Source of the DNA: TMED108 sp036166415
GTDB lineage: Bacteria; Fidelibacterota; Marinisomatia; Marinisomatales; TCS55
Length of the DNA: 64,000 nt
Direction: 5' to 3'
Assembly: GCA_036166415.1 (NCBI GenBank)
Contig: JAYZHP010000081.1
Coordinates: 1 to 64,000 of the forward strand
The translations under genes and the position numbers were made by a program. The notes beneath the pieces were generated by a model. That model was not told the DNA's origin. It saw only the letters and a program-made list of their open reading frames with translations, and did no database searches. Below, one piece after another: positions 7,935-16,478 of the stretch. Position 1 is the first letter of the stretch. Each line of letters begins with the position of its first letter.

Positions 7935-8871
7935 CTGAGCCACCTTCCATCGTAAGGTCTCTAAATATATCTTCAAGATTGGTTGTTCTAGGGCTCATCT
8001 TCAATATTGACCATTTGTTTTTTACAGCATAATTAAATATGTCTTCCCGTGGATCTTTGTTTTTTTCATATTCCAATTGAATTGTATGGATACTTTTATT
8101 TTTACTCATTGAAATAAATTTTACATTTGGCAATGTGGCCTGTATATGCTCAATTGAATCCACTTTTGCTCCTTTTACTTCCATGGTAAGTAGTACATTT
8201 CCCATAAAGTTCGCCATTAGCTCTTCACTGGTTCCATTGGCTACTATCTCTCCTTGATCAATAATAATTATACGGTCGACCGTTGCTTGTATTTCCTGAA
8301 GAATATGGCTCGACATAAATACTAGCTTCTCTTTACCGAGAGATCTAATAAGACTTCTGATTTCAATAATTTGATTAGGATCAAGTCCTGTGACCGGCTC
8401 ATCAAGAATCAATATTTTGGGGTCATGAATCATTGCCGCGGCGAGCCCAATACGCTGCTTATAACCTTTAGAGCAGTCAGATATATTTTTGTGTACCACG
8501 CCTCGAAGTCCACACTGCTCAACAACACGTGCTAAGGCCTCTTTAAACTGTGGACCCGTTATATCTCTAATGGATGCTAAAAATTCAAGATAATCATACA
8601 CTCTCATCTCGGAATAAAGCGGATTTAATTCAGGTAGGTAGCCAATCTGCTTTTGAATAGAATGCATATCTTCTATGATATCCATATCATTGACTGTAAT
8701 TGAGCCTTTTGTTGGAACTAGGTAGCCTGTCATCATTTTTAAGGTAGTTGTTTTACCTGCGCCATTTGCGCCTAAAAAGCCTATCACTTCTCCATCATTA
8801 AGGTCAAATGAAATGGATTTTACGGCTTCAACAGATCCATAATTTTTACTTAGATCTTTAACTTTAATCAT
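7927..8871 (-). CDS. gldA: ABC transporter ATP-binding protein, GldA-like
   Basis: A 314-residue ABC-2 ATPase. It has Walker A GANGAGKTT (34-42), a Q-loop region (IGYLPELNPLY), a variant signature SKGYKQRIGLA, Walker B ILILDEP followed by VTGLDPNQ, and a switch His in MSSHILQE. The C-terminal about 90 residues form the extra domain found in GldA/NatA-type ATPases. It is the first gene of the four-gene operon (ATPase, permease, GldG-like, DUF4340) and drives the exporter. ATG start at 8871. A likely terminator of the gene upstream lies at 8938-8956, so transcription of this operon probably starts in the interval 8872-8937, but I see no clear promoter there. Confidence 0.9.
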   Translation of the reverse strand: MIKVKDLSKNYGSVEAVKSISFDLNDGEVIGFLGANGAGKTTTLKMMTGYLVPTKGSITVNDMDIIEDMHSIQKQIGYLPELNPLYSEMRVYDYLEFLASIRDITGPQFKEALARVVEQCGLRGVVHKNISDCSKGYKQRIGLAAAMIHDPKILILDEPVTGLDPNQIIEIRSLIRSLGKEKLVFMSSHILQEIQATVDRIIIIDQGEIVANGTSEELMANFMGNVLLTMEVKGAKVDSIEHIQATLPNVKFISMSKNKSIHTIQLEYEKNKDPREDIFNYAVKNKWSILKMSPRTTNLEDIFRDLTMEGGSDA

Positions 8872-8937
8872 TAATCAAATACCTCAGCTTTTGAGTTACT
8901 GTCTCTAAAAAATTATTTATTGTTACTAAATATCATT

Positions 8938-8956
8938 AAAAAAGTTCCGCGAACTT
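8938..8956 (-). terminator. Short intrinsic terminator after the homocysteine methyltransferase gene
   Basis: Read on the minus strand, AAGTTC-GCG-GAACTT forms a 6-bp stem with a 3-base loop, running into a U-run (six As at 8938-8943 on the plus strand). It lies 26 bases beyond the stop at 8982. The stem is short but perfect and the position is right. Confidence 0.55.
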
Positions 8957-8981
8957 AAAAACCCTAAGAAAATAATTCAAA

Positions 8982-9854
8982 TCATCTCGTTAATAATTTT
9001 TTATCAAGGATTTTTCTGATCATCACTGTATGCTTAGGGCTAGAACCACAACAAGAGCCTATAATTGCAGGAGATTCAGCCATATAATTTGCGATCATAG
9101 ATTCAAAAGATCCATCATCAATCTTTTGATCCATCGCTCCATCTGGCTCAGGTTCTGATTCACCAAGGTTGGGGTAAATACCCCAGTTTCCATTCCACTC
9201 TTCTTTAAATTTAACTAAAGCATCATTAGATTTATCAAATGTATTACAATTTAATAGCATGCAACCAACCCGATCTGCGCTTAAAACGTATACATCTTCA
9301 AGACTGTGCCCTGAAAGAAGATGCGATGAATCTTTAATAATTAGACTAAGCCATATTTTACTAAAATCACTTGCAGCTTTAAGGGCAATTTCTATCTCTT
9401 CAAGATGCCCCATTGTTTCAAAAAGAATTATTTCTATACCCGCTTCCTTAAACCACATTAATGTTTCGCCATAGCTATCCTCTGCAGCAGATTGTCCAGG
9501 AAATAGATCTGGGCGATAACAATCTTCCAGTGATGTGATAGACCCTGCGATAAAGGATGCTTTTGAATTATATGCAGACTCTACTGCTTTCATCAAGCTT
9601 AGTTTAGCGCGTTCACTAGCTCGTTTAGGGCTTAAATCTATTTTTCTATAGGACCAAGAAGTGCTTCTAAATGTATTGGTGGTAATGATATCCGCACCAA
9701 CTTTGATATAATCACAGTGAACAGAAAGAACATCTTTTGGATTTGTAATATTGGTTTCAGCAGACCACAATGGTAAAGGCAATTCTAGGCCACGCTCCAT
9801 CAACTGCGTCCCCATTGCGCCATCTAAAATTAAAGTGCGATTACTGACAGGCAT
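8982..9854 (-). CDS. Homocysteine S-methyltransferase family protein
   Basis: A 290-residue TIM-barrel of the Hcy-binding/BHMT/MetH N-terminal family. It begins with DGAMGTQLMERG (11-22) and keeps the three zinc-binding cysteines expected for thiol activation: C203 (LLNCNTFD) and C268-C269 (GSCCGSSPKH). The barrel motifs GADIITTNTF (53-62) and ILFETMGHLEE (143-153) are also present. The methyl donor (S-methylmethionine, betaine or another) cannot be told. It is a stand-alone domain, without the B12 and folate domains of MetH. Its ATG overlaps the Kunitz lipoprotein gene by 14 bases, so the two are translationally linked, although no shared role is obvious. Confidence 0.88.
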   Translation of the reverse strand: MPVSNRTLILDGAMGTQLMERGLELPLPLWSAETNITNPKDVLSVHCDYIKVGADIITTNTFRSTSWSYRKIDLSPKRASERAKLSLMKAVESAYNSKASFIAGSITSLEDCYRPDLFPGQSAAEDSYGETLMWFKEAGIEIILFETMGHLEEIEIALKAASDFSKIWLSLIIKDSSHLLSGHSLEDVYVLSADRVGCMLLNCNTFDKSNDALVKFKEEWNGNWGIYPNLGESEPEPDGAMDQKIDDGSFESMIANYMAESPAIIGSCCGSSPKHTVMIRKILDKKLLTR

Positions 9855-10122
9855 TCATGCATTCGTTCAAAGTCTCAAAAGGGACTGTGCCTCTACAGCC
9901 TCCCCACCCAAACTCTTTGCATTTTTGTGTTTTTTGATCAAAATAGTATTTTGGAATCCAAGCTCTACAGGGACCTGGATCAGGTTTTAATTCGCATAGA
10001 ACACCAGACCTAAGAAGCATATCATTCTGCATAGTTTCAAGGGCATTGGCATTACTATTTAAATCATCGCATGAAAAAAATAATACGCAACAAAATAGGG
10101 AAAATAATTTTATTTTAACCAA
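9841..10122 (-). CDS. Kunitz/BPTI-domain lipoprotein (putative serine protease inhibitor)
   Basis: A 93-residue protein: lipoprotein signal with lipobox LFFSC (Cys18), a short linker, then a Kunitz domain with all six cysteines (C43, C52, C68, C76, C88, C92; spacing 8-15-7-11-3). BPTI has 8-15-7-12-3, so one residue is missing before the fifth cysteine. The reactive-site loop reads G-P-C52-R53-A-W, so the P1 residue is Arg, which predicts inhibition of trypsin-like proteases; the FGWGGCRG core is also typical. Start codon is TTG at 10122 with a TGAGG site about 8 bases upstream; the only downstream ATGs would delete the signal. It overlaps the genes on both sides. Kunitz domains are mainly animal; bacterial members are scattered. 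Confidence 0.88.
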   Translation of the reverse strand: MVKIKLFSLFCCVLFFSCDDLNSNANALETMQNDMLLRSGVLCELKPDPGPCRAWIPKYYFDQKTQKCKEFGWGGCRGTVPFETLNECMNACQ

Positions 10123-10331
10123 GAAATAAGCCTCATTATTAAATATATCACCAAATTTATGATTATTAATGTTGATATTGGAAAGTAAAATCTTACGTTT
10201 TTTGAACCTAATCGAATATCCCCAGGGAGTCGCCCCAACCAGCCTAGTTTATCTGAAAAAATATTTAAAATAAAACCAAGTGCGACCGTTGTCATACCTA
10301 TGATTATTAACCATTTACTGATATCCTTCAT
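10110..10331 (-). CDS. DUF2905 family small membrane protein
   Basis: A 73-residue protein with two membrane helices (about 7-25 and 50-69) around the conserved loop GRLPGDIRLGSKNVRFYFP, the signature of DUF2905. The family is widespread and has no known function. ATG start at 10331, 9 bases beyond the stop of the nucleotidyltransferase gene. Its end overlaps the Kunitz gene start by 13 bases, so it probably sits in the same transcript. Confidence 0.88.
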   Translation of the reverse strand: MKDISKWLIIIGMTTVALGFILNIFSDKLGWLGRLPGDIRLGSKNVRFYFPISTLIIINLVIYLIMRLISWLK

Positions 10332-10340
10332 TTTAAATCT

Positions 10341-11222
10341 TCAAAATAATTTAGATGGATAATTTTCAGATTCGACCAGTTTTAATATTTGGGATTCTAC
10401 AAATGGTTTATCTTCTTTATAGGTTACACCAAACCATGAAGCATTGCTTTGTAAAGCGCGTAGTGTTTCTTGCTCGGTTTTAATTAATTCATTTATTACA
10501 GAAGGAATTAAATATTCACTTTTTTCCTGGTATCCGTATTCATCTAAAAAGGAAATAAAACCTGCTTCAAGATATGAAAACAATTTTGGTGTGAATCCCC
10601 ACATGTTCATAGATACCGGCTCACTTCCATCTAATGTTAGTGCACCTTTAGAAGAAATTGCATTCTCAGTTTTTATTATTTCGTGCGTTTCAATAATATT
10701 AACTAAATGATCATTTCTTACAGTGCAAACACCTCTGCTGACACCTCCATAATCGGATAAAGTATTGTCCAATTGAAATGCAACCATACTAAAACCTGAG
10801 AAATCGCTATGATAACAATCAGCAATTAACTGAAAGGATTCTCTACCATAAAAATCATCACCATTAATTGCAGCAAATGGCTCGTCTATTATATCTGAAG
10901 CAGAAAGTATCGCCTGCCCTGTACCCCATGGCTTTACTCTAAAATCAGGACATGAATAGCCACTAGGTAGATTATTAAGATCTTGAATTGCAAATTCAAT
11001 AGCAATGCTATCATTGTATTTATTAGTGATCTGATTTTCAAAATCAGACTTAAATTCTTCTCGAATAATAAAAACCGCTTTATTAAATCCGGCTTGAATT
11101 GCATCGTATACTGAATAGTCAATTATGGTTTCACCATTTGGACCCACTGGGTCTAATTGCTTTAAGCCTCCATATCGAGAACCCATTCCCGCAGCCATCA
11201 CTAGTAATGTCAAATCGCGCAT
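10341..11222 (-). CDS. Sugar-phosphate nucleotidyltransferase
   Basis: A 293-residue NTP_transferase family protein. It opens with the nucleotide-binding signature AAGMGSRYGGLKQLDPVGPN (10-29) and has the metal-binding NGDDFYG (about 119-125). Relatives transfer an NMP to a sugar 1-phosphate to give an NDP-sugar plus pyrophosphate. The GHMP kinase gene ends 27 bases upstream on the same strand, so the pair can be read as salvage: free sugar to sugar 1-phosphate to NDP-sugar. The sugar is not known; the neighbouring GH2 and GH109 genes suggest galactose or GalNAc, by inference only. Confidence 0.8.
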   Translation of the reverse strand: MRDLTLLVMAAGMGSRYGGLKQLDPVGPNGETIIDYSVYDAIQAGFNKAVFIIREEFKSDFENQITNKYNDSIAIEFAIQDLNNLPSGYSCPDFRVKPWGTGQAILSASDIIDEPFAAINGDDFYGRESFQLIADCYHSDFSGFSMVAFQLDNTLSDYGGVSRGVCTVRNDHLVNIIETHEIIKTENAISSKGALTLDGSEPVSMNMWGFTPKLFSYLEAGFISFLDEYGYQEKSEYLIPSVINELIKTEQETLRALQSNASWFGVTYKEDKPFVESQILKLVESENYPSKLF

Positions 11223-11249
11223 AAAATACCTATTTTAATTATAAAGAAA

Positions 11250-12296
11250 TTAATCTATTCTAGTACCATCATCAGCATGGATTATATGGGCAGTTCCACC
11301 TGCATTTTCAATGGCGCTTGCAATATCGTTTGAATTTTTTGGTGCATAGGCAAACATGCACCCGCCACCGCCTGATCCATTTACCTTTGCACCTAAGGCG
11401 CCTGCATTTATACTTGCTTCAATCATATTATCTATTTTTTCAGTACTAACTTTTAACTTATCCCTTAACACTTCATGGTGGTCTGATAATAATTGCCCAA
11501 TTCGATTATGATCGATTTCATTTTTTTGTAATTCCTTGATCCCTTGAAATAATATTTCTCTGTTTTCAATTGTACCCTCAAGTAAGGCTTGTTCTTCATC
11601 ATTTAGAATTGATTTACCATGTTCATCAGAGCAATTGTTAAAACTTACATCTGGGTATATTGTATTTAATTTTTCCATAATTGATATGCGTTGATCGCGG
11701 CAACGTTTCAATATAGTCATGGTATCTTTTGGTTGATTGGAATTACCTAAAACGAACGTTTTTAACTTTGGTTGCAACTGCTTTACGCTAAAAGGTTGTT
11801 GATCTAAATAAATGCACCCACCGATTGCAGTGGTATATTGATCCATCATTCCACCGGGCTCATCAAATTCAAGCACCTCGGCCTGATAGGCAAGACGAGC
11901 AATGATTTCATTATTCCAGTTTGGAGGATTATCAGCTATTTTTGAAATTAGATTTATCCACCCAACAACGATCGAAGAAGAGCTACTTGTACCTGCCTGA
12001 ATCGGTATATTGCTTTCTATGATAGACTCAAACCCATTAGAAAATTTTAGACCTTCTTTCAAACATACATTCATTGCGCTTTTGAAATAATCACGATCTT
12101 TTGAATAGCTTAAATCATCTAGTGAAAATTCCTCAACCCGATCAAGGTCCGGCATATTAATAATTATTTTTTTATCTTTCCTTTTGGTTAGGCTAATCGA
12201 GGAGTTCAGTGAAATAGCTAATGCAATAACTGGTAAGCCCAGGTAATCTTGATGTTCACCAAAAAGACATATTCGACCTGGGGTAATTACTTTCAT
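11250..12296 (-). CDS. GHMP family sugar kinase (galactokinase-like)
   Basis: A 348-residue kinase with the three GHMP motifs: N-terminal PGRICLFGEHQDYLG (6-20), as in galactokinases, the ATP-loop PIQAGTSSSSSIVVG (about 111-125) and the C-terminal NGSGGGGCMFAYA (about 308-320). Such enzymes phosphorylate the anomeric hydroxyl of sugars. The GEHQDY segment resembles galactokinase GEHTDY, but several bacterial sugar 1-kinases look alike, so the substrate is open. Its ATG directly follows the TAG of the Na+ symporter gene, and the nucleotidyltransferase follows downstream, which suggests uptake, 1-phosphorylation and nucleotidyl transfer of one sugar. Confidence 0.82.
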   Translation of the reverse strand: MKVITPGRICLFGEHQDYLGLPVIALAISLNSSISLTKRKDKKIIINMPDLDRVEEFSLDDLSYSKDRDYFKSAMNVCLKEGLKFSNGFESIIESNIPIQAGTSSSSSIVVGWINLISKIADNPPNWNNEIIARLAYQAEVLEFDEPGGMMDQYTTAIGGCIYLDQQPFSVKQLQPKLKTFVLGNSNQPKDTMTILKRCRDQRISIMEKLNTIYPDVSFNNCSDEHGKSILNDEEQALLEGTIENREILFQGIKELQKNEIDHNRIGQLLSDHHEVLRDKLKVSTEKIDNMIEASINAGALGAKVNGSGGGGCMFAYAPKNSNDIASAIENAGGTAHIIHADDGTRID

Positions 12297-14051
12297 CTAT
12301 ATGGTATTAGCAGAATGTTTGAACCAAGCTTTAAATAATACGAATGATGAAATAATAGATATCCCAATTAGAATGAATGCGGTTTGATAGTGTCCATAGA
12401 TCAAACTTCCAACACCAAGTAAAATACCATATACCGATGTGGTCCCACATAGCATACAAAGCAATCCAATTGGTACAGACCATTGTTCATTCGTATGATG
12501 AGGTGAATAATTTTTCCAACCTGGGCCACCTGGATTTACTTTTTTTACAAATCTCTTTAGTGTTTTTTCATCATCTGGAGGTGTGATAAATGTAGCAATT
12601 ATCCAAGTAGCTGTTGTTAATAACGCTCCAATGATTATTTCTTGCCAACTTGCAAGGCTATGGCTGTAGAAATTAAAATAGTAAGCAATAATTAAGGAGC
12701 TTATCATTGCAACAATTTCTGTATAAGCATTGATGCGCCACCAAAACCATCTCAATAAATAAATCAACCCTGTACCAGCGCCGATCATGAGCAATAAATC
12801 AAAGGCTTGTGAAGCGCTTGTTAGTATTAGCCCTAATCCTGCGCCTAGAATAATTGATATAACGGTGAATACCCTACCCATTGCGACCAATTGACTTTCA
12901 CTGGCATTTGGACTGATAAAACGTTTATAAAAATCATTCACTAAATAACTGGCCCCAAGATTAAGCTGAGTACTCATTGTGCTCATAAATGCAGCAATCA
13001 AGGAAGCGGCAACAAGGCCTAATAGCCCCGATGGTAATAATGTAAGCATAGCAGGGTACGCAACATCATGACCTAGTTTATTAGCTGGTAAATCAGGGAA
13101 CGCTCTTTGAATATCTGTTAACTCCGGAAAAATAATTAAAGAGGATAATGCGATAATTATCCAAGGCCATGGACGTAAGGCATAATGTGCAATATTAAAT
13201 AATAATGTTGCTCCTATTGCATTTTTTTCATCTTTTGCAGAGAACATTCGTTGGGCTATATAACCTCCCCCTCCAGGTTCGGCGCCTGGATAGTAACTTG
13301 CCCACCACTGTACTGCAAGTGGAACAAGCATGACAGGTACCCATACACTTGGGTCAGAGAAATCAGGTACTAATGATAAGTTATCTATAACATTTTCATG
13401 TAGAATTAAATTTTTTATACCACCGATTTGCGGCAAATTGACTATATAAAACATTCCAAAGATAGAGCCGATCATTGCTAAAATAAATTGAACAAAATCT
13501 GTAATGATTACCGCTCGAAGGCCTCCTAGGGTTGAGTAGGTTAGCGTAATTGAACAAGCGATCAATAATGTTTGCCAGCCTTTCCAGCCTAAAATAATCT
13601 CACCAAATTTCACTGCAGCTAAGCTTACAGTGCCCATAACCAGAACATTAAAAATTAGACCTAGATACAGTGCTCTGAATCCTCTTAAAAATGCTGCAGC
13701 CTTACCGCTATATCGTAATTCATAAAATTCAATATCTGTTAAGACATTAGACCTTCTCCATAATTTAGCATATATAAAAACAGTTAACATACCTGTCAAT
13801 AAAAATGCCCACCAGCCCCAATTACCAGAGACGCCTTTTTGCCTAACGAGATCTGTTACTAAGTTAGGAGTATCGGTTGAAAATGTGGTAGCTACCATGG
13901 AAATACCAAGAAGCCACCAAGGCATATCTCTTCCAGCTAAGAAAAAGGATTTGGTATTGGAGCCCGCTTTTTTAGAAGCCCAAATTCCAATTGTTAATGC
14001 AATTAAAAAATATGCTGCTATAATAACCCAATCTATAATAGCCATATTCAT
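12297..14051 (-). CDS. Sodium:solute symporter (SSS family), likely sugar transporter
   Basis: A 584-residue polytopic protein with about 13 membrane segments and family features such as FFLAGRDMPWWLLGISMVAT (36-55), TYSTLGGLRAVIITDFVQF (about 171-189), a long extracellular loop with GGGGYIAQRMFSAKDEKNA, and AAFMSTMSTQLNLGASYLVND. These are typical of the SGLT-like SSS family, which couples Na+ entry to uptake of sugars or other solutes. The adjacent GHMP kinase, GH109-type enzyme and nucleotidyltransferase favour a sugar. Start ATG at 14051 lies directly after the TAG of the GH109 gene. A second ATG two codons further in is possible. Confidence 0.88.
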   Translation of the reverse strand: MNMAIIDWVIIAAYFLIALTIGIWASKKAGSNTKSFFLAGRDMPWWLLGISMVATTFSTDTPNLVTDLVRQKGVSGNWGWWAFLLTGMLTVFIYAKLWRRSNVLTDIEFYELRYSGKAAAFLRGFRALYLGLIFNVLVMGTVSLAAVKFGEIILGWKGWQTLLIACSITLTYSTLGGLRAVIITDFVQFILAMIGSIFGMFYIVNLPQIGGIKNLILHENVIDNLSLVPDFSDPSVWVPVMLVPLAVQWWASYYPGAEPGGGGYIAQRMFSAKDEKNAIGATLLFNIAHYALRPWPWIIIALSSLIIFPELTDIQRAFPDLPANKLGHDVAYPAMLTLLPSGLLGLVAASLIAAFMSTMSTQLNLGASYLVNDFYKRFISPNASESQLVAMGRVFTVISIILGAGLGLILTSASQAFDLLLMIGAGTGLIYLLRWFWWRINAYTEIVAMISSLIIAYYFNFYSHSLASWQEIIIGALLTTATWIIATFITPPDDEKTLKRFVKKVNPGGPGWKNYSPHHTNEQWSVPIGLLCMLCGTTSVYGILLGVGSLIYGHYQTAFILIGISIISSFVLFKAWFKHSANTI

Positions 14052-15404
14052 CTAATAATTATCGTCCAATCCAAAAATGGGCTGATTTGTTTTCCATTTT
14101 CCTCGCGTAAAATCAGGAATCTTTATCGAAGTGCTATTATTCTTTATTGACTGTTCAGATAAAGGAACGATACAGCTCATGCTGACTGCATCGTATACGT
14201 CAATGACTGGCTTTTGTTTTTCTTTAATTGCCTCAACAAATGCTCGAATAATGAAAAAATCCATTCCACCATGACCGGTGTGGCTCAATGTCGTCTTTGC
14301 TTTCGAAAACCGCTTCCATAGCGGGTGATCATATTCTGATAGATATTGCTCATCATTCTCCCATCTGTGGGATTCAGGACTTCTTCCTTCAATATAAATG
14401 GATTTAGAATCTTTCATCCATAATCCCTTGGTGCCTTGAACACGAAAATTTAAACTATATGGCCTAGGAGAATTTGTATCATGACTCAAAACTATCGTCT
14501 GGCCATTTGCACATTTGATTGTAGTTGTGACCACATCTCCTAATTTAAATTTTATTTTTGCATTTGGATGATCCTTGCCACCATTATCAATGATATATTT
14601 ATTTAAACCCCTACTTTGACTTGCGGTTGACGTAAGATGAAGCATTTTATTACCACGATTGATATCCAGCATAGGGCTAATAGGTCCAAGCCCATGCGTT
14701 GGGTATAAATCTGCATTCTTATCCATCGAGTGTTGTGTTCGCCATCTGGCCTCAGAAAACGCTTTGTCACCAAATTCAACGCCGCCGCCATAAGGTCCTT
14801 TACCATCATTAAATTTGACATGGCGCAAGTCATGCTGATAGCCGCCTTGGCAATGAATTAATTCACCAAACAGTCCCTGACGCACCATATTTAATATTGC
14901 CATGATATCTCTTCGGTAATTGACATTCTCCATAATCATACAAAGTTTGTTCGTTTTTTCTGATGTATCAACTAAATCCCAACAATCCTTAATAGTTAAA
15001 GCTGCAGGAACTTCAACGCCAACATGCATCTTATTATTCATTGCCTCAATTGCCATCGGATGATGCCATTCCCAAGGTGTTGCAATATTTACCGCATCAA
15101 GATCCTCATTGGAGAGCATATTCTGATAGTCTTCGGGTCCCTTATCATAAATTCTAGGTTTGGGCCTTCCAGCTTTTGAAAAAAGCTCCAATACCATTTT
15201 AATCATTCGTTGGTCAATATCGCAAATTGCAGGAATATCAACATCGGGCCTATCTAAAAGGAGTTTAGTGTTCCATTGACCTCTTAGTCCGGTACCAATG
15301 ATTCCTATTTGCAGTCGTTGATTTGCACTAAATAATTTTCTTGGAACAAACGCAGTGGCTAGTCCAGCTATGGTTGTAGATTTTATAAACTGGCGCCTTT
15401 TCAT
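14052..15404 (-). CDS. Gfo/Idh/MocA protein of the GH109 (alpha-N-acetylgalactosaminidase-like) type, Tat-exported
   Basis: A 450-residue protein with a Tat signal (KRRQFIKSTTIAGLATAF) and a Rossmann NAD motif IGIIGTGLRGQ (33-43). The body keeps blocks I recognise from GH109 enzymes: ATPWEWHHPMAIEAM, MENVNYRRDIMAIL, FGELIHCQGGYQHDL, YGGGVEFGDKAFSEARWRTQ, DLYPTHGLGP and PYSLNFRVQGT. GH109 enzymes use a bound NAD+ to oxidise the sugar transiently and release alpha-linked GalNAc, as in O-glycans. Folding in the cytoplasm with cofactor explains the Tat signal. It overlaps the hydroxyproline dehydratase stop by one base (TAATG). GH109 versus another sugar oxidoreductase is inferred from these blocks. 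Confidence 0.8.
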   Translation of the reverse strand: MKRRQFIKSTTIAGLATAFVPRKLFSANQRLQIGIIGTGLRGQWNTKLLLDRPDVDIPAICDIDQRMIKMVLELFSKAGRPKPRIYDKGPEDYQNMLSNEDLDAVNIATPWEWHHPMAIEAMNNKMHVGVEVPAALTIKDCWDLVDTSEKTNKLCMIMENVNYRRDIMAILNMVRQGLFGELIHCQGGYQHDLRHVKFNDGKGPYGGGVEFGDKAFSEARWRTQHSMDKNADLYPTHGLGPISPMLDINRGNKMLHLTSTASQSRGLNKYIIDNGGKDHPNAKIKFKLGDVVTTTIKCANGQTIVLSHDTNSPRPYSLNFRVQGTKGLWMKDSKSIYIEGRSPESHRWENDEQYLSEYDHPLWKRFSKAKTTLSHTGHGGMDFFIIRAFVEAIKEKQKPVIDVYDAVSMSCIVPLSEQSIKNNSTSIKIPDFTRGKWKTNQPIFGLDDNY

Positions 15405-16468
15405 TATTCTTTTCTCCTATAATCTTTTTGCAATAAGAATCCATTCTTTAATGGATCCTTAGGGTCGATCCAGAAAGTGCAGCTACCTGTCATGGAAGCA
15501 TCCCCGGAAACTTGTGGTACGATCGCCTCTTTACCTTTCATATTAACAGATTTATGAATAGTAACAGTAAATATAGATCCAGTGATGCTTTCTATCATTA
15601 ATCTTTCATTTAATTCTAAATTGCCTTTTGCAAATTCGATCGCTGCCCGTGCACAAACACCGGTTCCGGTTGGACTTCGATCAAGCTCTCCATCAGCAAA
15701 TATACAAATGTTTCTACTGTGGCATTGCGGGTTATCTGCTTGGCTAACAAAAATTGTTCCATACAAGCTATTCATCTCTGAATTAATAGGATGCTTGCAA
15801 TCTATTTTTTTGGAAATAGCTTTTTTTATTTTTTTTCCAGCCAAAATAATTTCATCTAAATATTTATGATCGAGGCTGATTCCTAGTTGATCTATATTTA
15901 TAACCGCATAGAATGCTCCACCATATGCTAAATCATATTTAATATCGCCAATACCTGGCACTTGAATGCTTGCATCTAATTCTTGAACAAATGAGGGGAC
16001 ATTTTCAAAATAAATTTTGGTAATTTTATTATCTTCAATAGCTGCATAAGCATTGATTGTTCCAGATGGTACATCCATTGTGATTTCTGTAATTGGCTCT
16101 ACAATAGGTACAGCTTCAGATTCGATAATTATTTTTGTTAAAGCAATTATGGCATGACCGCATCCAGTAGAATATCCATTATTATGCATAAAAACTACAC
16201 CAGCATCAGAGGAAGAGGTTTCTGGCTCTACAAGCAAAGCTCCATACATATCTTTATGCCCTCTAGGCTCCCACATTAAAGCGGTACGTAGCCAGTCATG
16301 ATTTTGATAGATATCTTGACGCTTGGCTAGGATTGTATTGCCCTTTAAAATAGGATATCCTGATAAAATTACCCTAAGTGGCTCTCCACCAGTATGTGCT
16401 TCAAGGGTCTGAATTTGTATCCAATCAGATGGTGGAGTAAACTGTTTTAATTTATTTAAATCAATCAA
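15404..16468 (-). CDS. trans-3-hydroxy-L-proline dehydratase-like protein (proline racemase family)
   Basis: A 354-residue member of the proline racemase fold. It matches the human L3HYPDH pattern: HTGGEPLRVILSG (25-37), EPRGHKDMYGALLV, and MHNNGYSTGCGHAIIAL with the catalytic Cys103. At the second catalytic site it has DRSPTGTGV with Thr267 in place of the Cys used by racemases and epimerases. One Cys plus one Thr is the known mark of trans-3-hydroxyproline dehydratases, which make delta-1-pyrroline-2-carboxylate. The start is TTG at 16468; the first in-frame ATG would remove the HTGGE motif. It sits between a Na+ symporter gene and the GH109 gene in one operon. Trans-3-hydroxyproline occurs in collagen. 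Confidence 0.85.
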   Translation of the reverse strand: MIDLNKLKQFTPPSDWIQIQTLEAHTGGEPLRVILSGYPILKGNTILAKRQDIYQNHDWLRTALMWEPRGHKDMYGALLVEPETSSSDAGVVFMHNNGYSTGCGHAIIALTKIIIESEAVPIVEPITEITMDVPSGTINAYAAIEDNKITKIYFENVPSFVQELDASIQVPGIGDIKYDLAYGGAFYAVINIDQLGISLDHKYLDEIILAGKKIKKAISKKIDCKHPINSEMNSLYGTIFVSQADNPQCHSRNICIFADGELDRSPTGTGVCARAAIEFAKGNLELNERLMIESITGSIFTVTIHKSVNMKGKEAIVPQVSGDASMTGSCTFWIDPKDPLKNGFLLQKDYRRKE

Positions 16469-16478
16469 TGTGCTGCAT

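Noticed and set aside
7935..7976. Extended N-terminus of the GldF-like permease (14 extra codons)
   Set aside because: It lies within the ATPase gene, lacks a ribosome site, and the internal ATG at 7934 has a strong GAAGGTGG site.
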